Assembly: GCA_003342895.1 (NCBI GenBank)
Contig: PTFA01000010.1
Coordinates: 8,685,286-8,749,285 of the forward strand
From: Casuarius casuarius
Lineage: Eukaryota; Chordata; Aves; Casuariiformes; Casuariidae
Length of the DNA: 64,000 nt
Direction of reading: 5' to 3'
Both the position numbers and the translations under genes were made by a program. The notes below the pieces were generated by a model. That model searched no databases and was not told the DNA's origin. It saw only the letters and a program-made list of their open reading frames with translations. Below, in pieces: positions 23,701-34,900 of the stretch. Position 1 is the first letter of the stretch, and every line of letters starts with the position of its first letter.

Positions 23701-26700
23701 CCCCGTAGGACCGGGATGTTAACTTGCTATGTGTTTTGAAAACTTCCAGGAAAAGATAGATCTTCATGCAAAGTTCTTATATATTCTCAGCCCCATCCCC
23801 TCTAAGATGATCTAGATGGGTAGGTCTTCACAGCAACACAAAGCTCTGCCAAGATTAGTCAAGCCATAGTTGGGCACTTGGAACCACTCACATAAAGTAG
23901 TTCACAGAATCCGGAGAAAAATGAGAGCAAGCAGCAAAATGAAATGTAGAAAAAAAGAACACTGGATTAGTAGCAGTAGTAACACTGGTGGTCTATGTAT
24001 ACAGTTTGTGCATGGTTTTGCTTTATAACATAAGAACGAGCCATCTGTGGAGTCAGGGGGGCAACTAACGCTTTAACGGCAGCTAATGTAGCTGCTAGTT
24101 AAAATTATAATGCTCTAGCAAAGCCATTTGAGAATTAAAGATTAGAATAGCAGAGGTGTCACAGGTCGGAATTCATCAGCTTCCTTATATACTAGACATA
24201 ACTTAAAAAACCAAAATACTCTTGATCTGATTAATTACGATCTGTAAAAAGCACAGGCATAAAACCTCTCCAAGAGTAATGTTTCTGGAAAGTCTTGGCT
24301 CTACCATACTAGAATATAGATTTGGGGCATTAATGCTGATTACATTTTTCTTAATTTATTTAAAGCGACTACTGCAGAGGCTGTTATAAACAGTGCCTTT
24401 CAATTTCTTTACAGTTCTGATCATGTGACCAAGATGGAGAAGTACTATCCTCCCAGGCACATAGACTGGAATTGTAGCAGATCTGGCCATTAGCTGATAC
24501 AAAGAGCTGACAGCCTGGATGAGGGTCTTTGCTGGCTGACAAACATTTAAAACTGGACCGATGAGGATGGAATTTGTAAGGTGAGGAAGAGGGGAACCAA
24601 GATAGGATAAGTAAAGGTCTTCAGTGTTTTTGGTAACCTCTTCCCTGCCTTCAAACACAGAGAAACTCTTTTACAGGTGCAACTGCCCTTACAACACTTT
24701 AGATGCATCCCAGTAAGCTGTGGATTTCTGAAGAGAAGCAGCCTACAAAAGCCATCTTTTTCTACCTTCTGTCTTTACTTTTGACCTGATCATAGCTGTA
24801 GACTGGAAATTTTCTTCATGCATTGGGAACATACAACCTAACAAGCAAAAGGCTTTAATATTTCAAGAATATTAGCAATACAGTAATATTTCCAAAATGC
24901 TTCCTCTTTCAGAAGCTGCTATGTTACTGAAATGTGCCATAGTACCAAATCACAAATAATACTTAATCTGATTTTGCTACGCTTCTTCACATTGAAATAG
25001 ATCTTATTCATACCTTTTAGTACACTTTGTCCACCCAGTCACAAAGAGACTACTTTCTGTACTGTAATTTCTGGTTCTAGAAAGTACAATGCATTTGCTT
25101 TTTAAAAACTTTGCTTCCACCTCTGCCTCATGTATGTTAATACAACACTTCTTGACATAGAAATATGTTCTTACTTCTGACATAAAGAATAAGAAAAAAA
25201 TCTCTGTAACTGAATGTTTTGTTACTCTTCTCAGCTCTTTGTAAGCTTTTTATAGAAGCAGTACTACTACATGCTAAAAATGGCAGTAATTAAAAGTATG
25301 AATCCATAGTTTCCCTATTTTCTGTAAGACTTTGTATTTCACACACAGAGGAAAGTCAGATGTATGTATATATTTTTTCTAAAGAAATATGGATATATAC
25401 GTATACATATAAATGACTACATGAAAAGTAGTTAAATAAGTAAATCTGGGAACCACTGGAGCCCTTGATCATTAAGACAGTCTATCCATAGTAAGCTGGA
25501 ACTCAAACCCCAGTCACTCCCTGAGGCTCTCTTCTTCACCCAGAGACTGCCAAGGAGCCGTGCAGTCACACTGTCATTAAACAAAGCAGGTATCCGAAAG
25601 AACATTAAATCGAAATCTAATTGTTTCCATGACATCTTTTGATTTTGAAACATGGGCAAGTTTTAAGTAGAAAAATGTTTGATTTGTTTTTTAGCTCTAC
25701 TCATATAGAGGAATATTTACCTAAGGGGTGCTGAATCTTGAAGCGCACCATTAAGCCCATACCTATTCAGCACAGTATGTAAGCAAATGATCACATAACT
25801 TATTCATGTTCTTTTAAATTTGTTCAAGTTTTGCTCCTCTGATGTATCCTAGTTGAAAGAGATTCAAAAAAGGGCAGGAGCACAAATCAGGAAAAGATGC
25901 CACATTGATTTTGACTGATTCTATGCAGCTGGAATAATTGTTTGCAAAACTATTTTCAAATTATTTTGATTTTAAAATTTATTCTAACTAACATAGTGTC
26001 TCTTTTGCAGATTCTTTTAGCTTGTTAAACGGTCCTAACAAAACTCTCTAATAACAAAGACAAGTGGCATAAAAATATTATTTAGAATGTGCCTACGTTT
26101 AAATTCCCTAAACAGGGAATTTAAAGATTTCAGGAAATGTTTACTACATTTGAGAATAGCCTCCCAGGAATGGGGAACCATGGGAACATTCTTCTGGTAA
26201 TTATTTTTTCAGCTATTAAGACTTTATACAATTTAGGCTGATAATAGTATCACTAAGAAATGGGAATTATTTTCATAAATGGAGGTCTGAATGGTTTTCA
26301 TTCTTTAGATTTATAATTCAGTATTCCATAGCCATTACTTAAAATGCTAGCAGAGTTCCAGCACTGGCAAATTGTTTACAATAGCATTGTCGTCCAAAAG
26401 AGAATAATGGGAAATAAAAATAGAAAGATATTTCTGATATGCTTATGTCAGCTGACGACAAATGTTGGGTTGTTTTTAATGGTAATCACTCAGTCATTAG
26501 TTAAATCCTTAGAGATATCTACTTCAGGTTAGTTCAGGTACAAAAAACTGACGTGGCTGTAGGCATATCATGCTCTGAACTGAAACCTTGACCCAGTCAT
26601 GAATCTGAATCAAAATCTGTAGGGCAAATGGGGATGGTTCAAACCTGCTATAAGTTTAAGACTAGACTCAGCCTCTAAGTTCCTTTAGTGGACTGGTCCT

Positions 26701-28698
26701 CCAACAACAGGTCCAGTGCCTTGGAGAAACCAAGCAACCAAAGAATTTAAAAGGAGTGAATTTTATGATTGCTGTGGGCACTTTCTCAGCATTACTGAGG
26801 CTTTCAAGAGAAGATTGTTCATAGAAATACTTCAGCACTGGCAGCTAACGTGGCCTTCAAAAGGACCTAATTTCATGCTGGTGAATTCCACACAAACTTT
26901 TCCCATTCTTCTTTTTCTTCTGAGCCAAAACTCTATTCAAATTCCACATTGCTTCTTCTAGGTATAACACAGATGACAGAATAGCATGTGAAAGCCAAGA
27001 GCATGGATACATCTGCTTAATTTGTTAGGCAATGGAGCATACATGTAAGTAGTAAGTATTTAGCTCTTTGGAGGTAACTGGTTATGGCTCATTTGGAAAC
27101 AAGGCCTTCCCTTTTATCCAACAGCCTAAGCACACAAACCACAAAGTGTGTGTGGGGGGGATTTATTTGGTGTTCGCCATTATTCTGCTTTATATTTTAT
27201 TTTTGATAGTGTTCATTTTCTTCACTATCTCTGTTAGCTTGTATATCCTTGAGCTATTTGGTTCAGCTAACCTGTTGCTTAGGGCAGAGTCACAGTGGGT
27301 AATATCAGGAGGTGCCTTTCTTTGTTTATCAGTATTGTTAGAGAGGGAGGAGTTAAAGGAAATCAGATGAAGAAGGAAGTAGCAAAATAAAAATATGTAT
27401 TGCAAAGACAAGGGAAGCTCACTGTAGTTTAGAAAAGGTAAAGTTCCTAATAGCCACGGATTTTTTCTCTTTGAGAGTCACACACGGGAAGCTTCCTTCT
27501 GAGCTGGAGGTTACAAGTTTGCCTCACAAAGTGCTTCCCTTTTCCTCTGGATCTCCCACATACTGCTCTACCAGTGAAGGACCAGGAGAGAGGGAGAAAG
27601 GTGTAAGCCAACAGACACCTTTGTGAGGGGTGGAAGGAGTGTCACACACTGCCACAGCCCATGAAACCTCCAGACAAAACACACATGAAGCATCTGTTTG
27701 ATCTTCATTAATATTCAGGAAAGTGAGAAAATCTAGAGGGAAATCCTGAGTCAAACATCCCGAGGAGAAGCAGAGCACTAGCTCATTCTCTGCTCACCTA
27801 GCTTTTCTCATATGCCTCCAAACAAAAGATGTAGGCCATGTGAAACCACACTGGATGCTTTTGATAACTCAGAGTCCCTTTAGGCATAAACAGGTATCAT
27901 GGATAGAACAACTTTCAAAGGACTGACTTCAATTTTTTGTAGCCATTTAAAGCATCAGGTAGGAACACTGATGGTACTTATGCTTGTTAGGGTTATTGTC
28001 ATCTCACTTCTCTGAATGAAGTCAAATATATTGTGTAACAGCTGTGATAAGAGTTTCCTGTGCATCCTCTCACCTCCTTTCAGATTCAGGTGCTTGTTTG
28101 CCCCTTTCACCACTACTCCTGCTTCATCTTCTCCTGGCCCTGGCTTCTGGAGGCTTTCTTCATCTCTCCACTTTACTGCTTGGTACAGCTATTTCCTGGG
28201 TTTTCTTCCCTACCATTGCCACTGTTGTGTGCTCGGGCTCCTTCACAGGCATTATTCTCCTCTTCCCTGTGCTCTTATTCGACTTCTTTCTGGCAACTTT
28301 TTACTCTGTTCCAGCCTTCATCACTGTGCCTTCCAGCCTCCACTACCTTTTCTACTTAGCAGTGGCAGTGGTAGCAGTAGATGAAAAACAGACAGCAGAC
28401 ACACTTACCCCTATATGGTATCCACTGTGTGATGGTCATGATGTTTATCCCACCCCTGCTGTGGACTTGACAGCATATATGTTTACCTTGGCCTGTTGGT
28501 CTAAAAAGAAAACAAAAACAAAGCCCAGGCACTGTAAATCAGATTAATACAATAGGAGTGTTTCTGATCTTGTTTTATACCAATTGTACAATATTGACGT
28601 AAGTGCGGTCACTCCTGGTTTACCTGATTGTTTGTGCAATCTGAGTAAATAGCTATAAAAATGGACAGCTATGGAAGAATGAGGTGCACTTGGGCTTA

Positions 28699-28790
28699 AT
28701 TCCCCACTGTGTTACTCCAGTATTACACTAGTATAATGCCACTGAAGTCAGTGGCATGGCTGTAATAAACTGTAATAAACTGTGGGGAAT
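28699..28790. repeat. Foldback (palindromic) repeat, likely old MITE-like element
   Basis: The 92-base segment is an imperfect palindrome. The centre (28737-28756) is a perfect 9-base inverted repeat, TGCCACTGA and TCAGTGGCA, around 'AG'. The outer ends, 'attccccactgt' (28699-28710) and 'actgtggggaat' (28779-28790), match as inverted repeats at 11 of 12 positions. Between them the arms still align with small gaps ('tattaca' words on one side, 'tgtaata' words on the other). Pairing may extend outward ('tggg' near 28691, 'tcct' near 28795). The words 'actgaagtcagtgg' and 'ggcttaattccccact' resemble an old palindromic repeat spread through sauropsid genomes. The right arm also carries a 10-base tandem, TGTAATAAAC twice (28761-28780). 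Confidence 0.7.
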
Positions 28791-28972
28791 GAAATCCTGT
28801 TTTGTTGCCTCTGAGAATTTTCTGAGCCTGCCTGATATGGCATGAGTCAAAAATATTTTGTTATTCACTGCTTTTTCTAATTATCAGATTTGTCTCCAGT
28901 CCATTTTGTGGTGTGGGCTAGGCACTTGATCTGAGTCAAATTTTCCATACAATCCACACTGCTTTATGTTTC

Positions 28973-29002
28973 TTTTTTTTTTTTTTTTCTTCTTCTTCTT
29001 CT
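28973..29002. repeat. T16 run followed by (CTT)n
   Basis: Sixteen T are followed by about four CTT units. It is a pyrimidine-only simple repeat; the lysine-rich minus-strand frame across it is an artefact. Confidence 0.85.
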
Positions 29003-30982
29003 GCCTTAAAACCAGAACAGAAGAGCTGGCTAAGCATGTATAAACCTGCCTGATGAAAAGACTTGTTTTTCCTTTTCCCTCACACCTTCTTTTCCATTTA
29101 ATGTTAGTACGAAGATGAAACAGTTTATGTAGCATACTAGTTAAAATTATGATTTGGGGAGAGTGGTCAGCAGATCATCAATCTGTTCGCTTGCCAGAGA
29201 ACAACTTCAGCTACACAAGTCATCTTAATTAAAGAAGCTAATCACTTGGAGATAGTATTAATTATTATAAAAGGAACCCTGGTATATGTCTGATATTGTG
29301 CTTAGAATAGGTGTTCCAACATCCTTTTCTTAGTGTGGTTAGCCAATGGAGAAGCATTTAGGGTTGGAGGCCATGTCCAGTTGCATAAAAGGGCATAAGA
29401 GACATGGGCAACTGGAATGAATAAGTAACAAATCCTTCTATTCTTCATCGCTCTGTGGTCTTATCACCTGGCCCAAGCTCCTACTTGTATTCTTCCCATT
29501 ATCTACTCTAACCTGTCATTGTCTACTCTGCCCCTTTTTGCATCTGTAGGAAGGATGTTCACTCTAGATGTGTAGGTGAAGTTTCATGTACAAGTTGCTT
29601 GTTCTCAATTTTATGCTCTAAATCTGAATCTGTGACAGATAATTTGGTGAAAAAGTGGGATTACTTGGTCTGGGTAAAATCAAAGTTTCACTGAAATTTC
29701 TGGGCATAGGATAGACTTAAGATACATGGTTGCAAGTATTGACTGAGAAAAAAGCACTTCCTACTGAGGAACCAAACTCATGATTACATAGCTCCCAGGC
29801 TTGCTTTGTTTTCTTGCTCAATGAAAGTACACATAAAAACCTAGTTTGGTTGAAGGAGGTCCATGGAGTAAACTTCAGCTTTCGGACAAAAAAGGAATGG
29901 TGTCTTACCTACACATTATATTAATACATTTCAGCATTGTTGGCTTTAATCTTTTCCTGGTGTAAATGCCTCTCCCTGGGCAATTCCCAGTGGCACTAGC
30001 ATTGAACATCAGATATCATCTGATATCAGATATCACCTACCTTTCCAGACTGTTTTTTTCTGAAATCTACCCAAGAATAAAACCTGAAACCCACCAAGAA
30101 TAAAAGAACCAAATATCTGTTGTCGCTCATAAGTTCCTTTTATTTTTTTGTGTGTCTTGAATTGTGTACCTTCTTTTTCTTATCCAGGGTCAAAAACATC
30201 AAAACAAGCCCAATGTTTCTGAAGTTAAGAAACAATGATTAAACTTCTGGTCCAAGTGGAAACTTTTCTTTTTTTTTCAAAAGACCAAATAGATCAGAGT
30301 GTTATATCCGGCTGTAAATGCTCTATTTTAGCTTTAGCCTTTTGAACTAAAATCTTTCACTTACCCTGACTGATGTCAACTGAAAGAAAGTTCCAAGTAA
30401 AACGCCCTTTACAGTGCTATTTTAGGGCCGAGGCCATTCTTTCTCTCTTCTCTTCATCTTTCCATTTTCCTGATACAATCATATGTCTGGCCTTGGGCTC
30501 ACCTCACAGACATTAAAAAACAAAAACAAAAAAAGTAAAACCAAAGGGACCCTTCAAACCTCAAAATTTTGCTTTCAGAATAGGCTCAGAACCTAGTGAT
30601 TACCTTTCTCTGAAATAGCTTTTCTGATTTCCAAGCTTAGAGAAATTAGAACCATCCAAATGTCTAGTGGCAGATATATATCATTTTTTTCATTAAGCCT
30701 ACAACTCAATCTGGCAATGGAGAAGTCTACAAAAGAAACACTTCAGAGAGGGGAAATAAAGTAGCTCAGAAAGGCTTGGCAAATACCTTCATAGAATAAC
30801 TATTCTAACAAGTTTGATCACTACAGACACAAGCAAACACATACCAGCATATTGCCTTGTCTAGGATATTTTTGGAGAGCGGATATTGAGGGGGCTTTAT
30901 TATGCTACCCAAATGACTCCTTTTTTCTCATTTTTTTCTGATCTTCCATGACACTGTTGCACTTACACTGCTTTACGGTTGG

Positions 30983-31085
30983 CCTCATTGAAGTGCCAAA
31001 GGTCAGATTACTTGTCCAAGGTCACCAAATGACTCAGTAGTTCAAGTGAAAACTGAACTCAGAGGACCACCCTGCTTTCAGACTT
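30983..31085 (-). repeat. MIR-like SINE fragment, antisense
   Basis: The plus strand reads 'aggtcagattacttgtccaa' followed by 'ggtcaccaaatgactcagtag' minus its last base, then a purine-rich stretch ending 'ccaccctgctttcaga'. This follows the antisense core of MIR ('gacttgcccaaggtcac', 'agtggcag', '...aacccag', '...ctccaga'). MIR copies are rare but present in birds as old CORE-SINE remnants. The assignment is from memory of the consensus. Confidence 0.45.
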
Positions 31086-32223
31086 TTGTTTTAGGCATTC
31101 AACCTGCACAGTTTCTCTGGCACTTCACACATTCCATAAACCTCATTGTCTATCAGTCAAAAAGATACATATCTTTGATTCTGCAGAAGGATTCAATACA
31201 TGTAAATGTGCACAGTGTTATGAAACTTTAAACTGATGGAAAACATATTTGAAAAGCATGATTTAGTTCCTATGCCATAAAAATATCCTTTTGGCCCATG
31301 CCTCAAAAGTAAGAGAATATGAGAAAAGTATTTGTGGCTTTTCCTGTGTTTATTAAGATGAATCTTTCATCTAGTTTCACTCCTGTACTAACCACACATA
31401 TTCAAAACGCTGTGTGTTTGTGTTCAATTTCTCATCTTTTTACTTCTATCTGAAAATTAAATTACTAGCTTGACTATTGTCCTGTTGATGTCTTCTGGAT
31501 ACAGCATAGCTAATATCAGATTTCATGGTCAGGTATTTATTTACAGCTTTCTTATTTGTAAAAACTGAGAGCTAGAGATGTGATGAAGTTTTTAGTCCAC
31601 CAACAGAGCAAGCAAGGCAAACTTTCATCTAAGCACTTGCTCTAACCAATTGTGAAAATCTTGTAAAGGTCAGAAATTGCCTCATGTAGAATACACAACA
31701 TTCCAAAGAAATAGTACTTACTTTGGAAATGGAAGACTTAAGAAACTACTTGTTATTATATTTCATTAATGAGCAAGGCTGGTTACTGCCTTGTGAAACT
31801 GTGTAACAGGATAAAGGCATATGCTGCTGTAGCCAGCTCATGCCCAATGGTTTCAAAGGACATCCCACAACATTTTGAGATGGTTAGCTAGCAAGACAAG
31901 GATCTTCACATCTGTGCAAATTATTACTATCACTTCTTTCTTCATGACGGCATACTTTAACTGCTTCTCAACATAAGCACTAAGCATCTCCCTGGCTCGC
32001 CGTTTGCAAAAACTCTCATATACCATGTCATTATGCATAACAGTCATTTTGCCATGTGGGTTAAAGAAAGCTGTCTCCTGTGAGGTTCTGTATGTTTCAC
32101 TTCACACATCCTTTTGCAAAACCAAGCCCTGCCCCTTTGGTAAGCCTCTTCCTTGTGGAAATCTCAGTGAAAATCTCACAAGACTGGGCTGTCTACTGCC
32201 ATTTCTAGTATTTTGAGTTTTTT

Positions 32224-32251
32224 GCTTTGGGTTCTATGCTTTGGGTTCTAT
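32224..32251. repeat. 14-bp perfect tandem duplication
   Basis: The unit GCTTTGGGTTCTAT occurs twice in a row without mismatch (32224-32237 and 32238-32251). The identity suggests a recent slippage event. Confidence 0.85.
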
Positions 32252-34885
32252 GTGAGTTCCTGGAAAAGGTTCTGGTCAGCTAACGTTTCTCTGAGCCAGT
32301 TTGCTCCTTCATTCCCTTCCGTAGGAAATACATCCATCAGACAATGGTGGTAATCAGCTTCTGGAGACCTATTCACTAAATTTTGGTTACCTTAGGCTCT
32401 CCCTGTTGCATGGTGACAATATGAGGAAAACAGTGCAAATAACATTTCAGACAGTGTGAAGGGAATGAAGGTGGTTACTCATTGGCCAGAAAAGGGAGTC
32501 TGTGTGTTGCATGAGTATTCTATGTCTAATCATATGTAATAGATAAGCTGTCAGTAGATGATGGTCAGAATCGGTAGCAGAGTTCCCAAGTTTTATAGTG
32601 CCCCAGCTATATCCTCATACAGAACAGGGACCATTTCCTCTTGACTGAAAATCTGTTCATCCAATAAGTCAGATAGAGATAAAGGGACATGGGCAAAGCT
32701 CCAGGGAGGGTACGAGTTGCAGAAGATGCTGCTGTAAGTTAAGTGATCCTCCTTCCTTCCTGCAGAAGTGCTGCACAAACGTGGTGCACAATTTAAGTCC
32801 CCTTGTCAAAAGTGTACCGGATCTTGTGTGGATCTGTCAGGAAGCACTGCATTCTTCATGGCTCTTTTTTAGGAGCCACGGAGTACAGCCAATTAGGTGA
32901 TGTCAGTCAATTAAAGAGAACAAATTGGAGCATATGCTGTCATGGAGCCTTGACTAGGAATTCATAAAGTGTGGGGTAGACCCTGAATTTTCAGCACTGT
33001 GGGTCCTCATTCTCTGCTTCCTTCATTTGTTCTGACCCTGTTCCTTTCACCTCTTCTAGCAGCTGCATGGTTTGGGAATCATTTGCATGGTAGGTCTGCT
33101 TGATACAATGTCTGCTTTTCTTAAATGGAGCTAGCAACATCAGAAGATGAATTATAGTGCTTTCTTTGAGCACAAGAAAGAGAAAACGACTCTTGTTTAG
33201 AGATGGTCTTCCCAGAGCAGTTAGTTAACAGCTTGCTAGAAATAGGATGGCTGAACAATGGTCATGTCAGAAGAGCTGGGTGTACCTGCGTGTGGAAGTT
33301 TCCAGGTTTATTGTGAAAGAGTACCACAGTTTTTATGTATTCATGGCTTTATTTGACTTGTTTAGTTTTTATTTCTTGGTAGTTCTGGAAAAATGCTTTA
33401 GTAGCCAAAAAATCTGTACTTAATTAGACACACAAAAAACGGCAGACAGGAAGTCTATTTCCTCACAGAGATACTGTGGTTTATATACTCTGCCCTAATA
33501 CTGAACAAATCTACTATTATTTTCTGATGTCCCTCTTGCTTAAGAAGTTCTGAATAACATGAAACCTCTTTTTTTGTATACCAATCAAGAAAGGATCTGT
33601 CAGGAGGCATGCTAGAAGTTTCAGTACTGGATTTTATTTTATTTGAAAAAAAAAAGTCTCTGTCTGATTTTATTTTTGGAAGTTTATCTCATTTAGAAAT
33701 ATCTAAATACAAATACGGACATGTGCGCAGGCTTAGGAACAAAATCTGATAATGAGTCTATCCCAGTATGTCCACCCTGAATTTCATTAGTGAAATCAAT
33801 GTGTGTTCTGAGTGGTGATTTTATTCCCTTGTTATTTGGGGTTAGTCCAAATGTCTAGTTGCATTTGGTTGGAAGCTGTTTAGGACAAGGGCTCTGTGTT
33901 CATGCAGTGCCTCATAGAACAGGCCATCAGAGAGATGCTAGAATAGAATTGCTAATGAATAATAATAATTTATTATTCATTTCCATATCACTGGAGTTCT
34001 CAAAAAGCAGGGGTGATTGAGGGGTTTGCTGCCAGAAAAGGAGGTGAGGTCTGGAAAGGGATGTTGATTCTCCTCCCTTTGGCTCAGAAGTTGTGTGAAA
34101 ACAGTAAAATGTAAACCAAAAGAAGAGTTTTAGGTTACCTCAGGACTAAGAAAATGTCAGAAAATCTCTGAATTTTGTAAAGTACTTCACAGTTGCTTTC
34201 CATTCTATTTAGAAAGTATTCAGATCTTTGGTGATGGATGGCCGAACAGAAGCACCACCACCACCCCCAAAACCAAGGAAGAAATCGTTGTGGGTTAGAA
34301 ACTAGCACTACTTTTTAAAATATTAAATGCAAGTTAAGGTATGACTTATAAGTCATGACAGCTATAAAAAACCTAGTCCCACTGTGTTACTGGTCCTTGC
34401 TCCCTTGTGACTTTCTATCTCAGTTTTTTTTGTTTGGGCTTGTTTTCCTTCCACTAATTTTTAAATTGTAGGTTTTCTATGTCTTTCCAAGCTCATTTCT
34501 TTTTAAAACACATTCTTGTTATCCTAGACACCTTCCCATTCTACTGTAATGTCTTCTTGCATCCAATGTTCTGCCTCCTTTTTCTCCTCATTCTGTCCTA
34601 ACATTACCTCTCTATTTCCCTTCAGTCTTTACTGTTTTGATTTCTCTCTTCCTCCCACAGAGCTGGGATAGAGCAAGTAGCATATACCATGATCATCATG
34701 AAGAGAAAACAAGGACTACAGAAACTTGAAGATGATGCCAGTGTTCAAATAAGAACTCTTCAAAACCTGATTCATGACAGGAGATGTGGAAATAAAGATG
34801 AGTCTCTTACCCAAATACCATCCAACATCATCACTACTATAAACATGTCTGAACTAGACCTGAAATTAAAAAAAACCTCTGAAAT

Positions 34886-34900
34886 CATTGCATTGCATTG
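34886..34900. repeat. (CATTG)3 short tandem repeat
   Basis: Three CATTG units, with a fourth separated by four bases (34905-34909). Low complexity only. Confidence 0.7.

Larger units (their letters stand above)
16093..28690. other. Non-coding unique DNA
   Basis: No gene is recognisable in 12.6 kb. The longest frames are a 160-codon minus-strand ORF (21544-21062), a 127-codon minus-strand ORF (23767-23384), a 120-codon plus ORF (20173-20535) and a pyrimidine-rich plus-strand stretch with three open frames at once (28016-28547). None resembles a known family. Simple repeats lie at 19497-19640, 20075-20088 and 20738-20751. An octamer-type ATTTGCAT word sits at 23264-23271 in a dense AT-rich stretch. 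Confidence 0.5.

Noticed and set aside
28044..28547. A 167-codon ORF with a hydrophobic, membrane-like protein
   Set aside because: Two other plus-strand frames are open over the same stretch. The cause is a C/T-rich strand, which lowers stop frequency and yields Leu/Phe/Ser-rich translations. No family resemblance, and the frame has no splice or promoter context.
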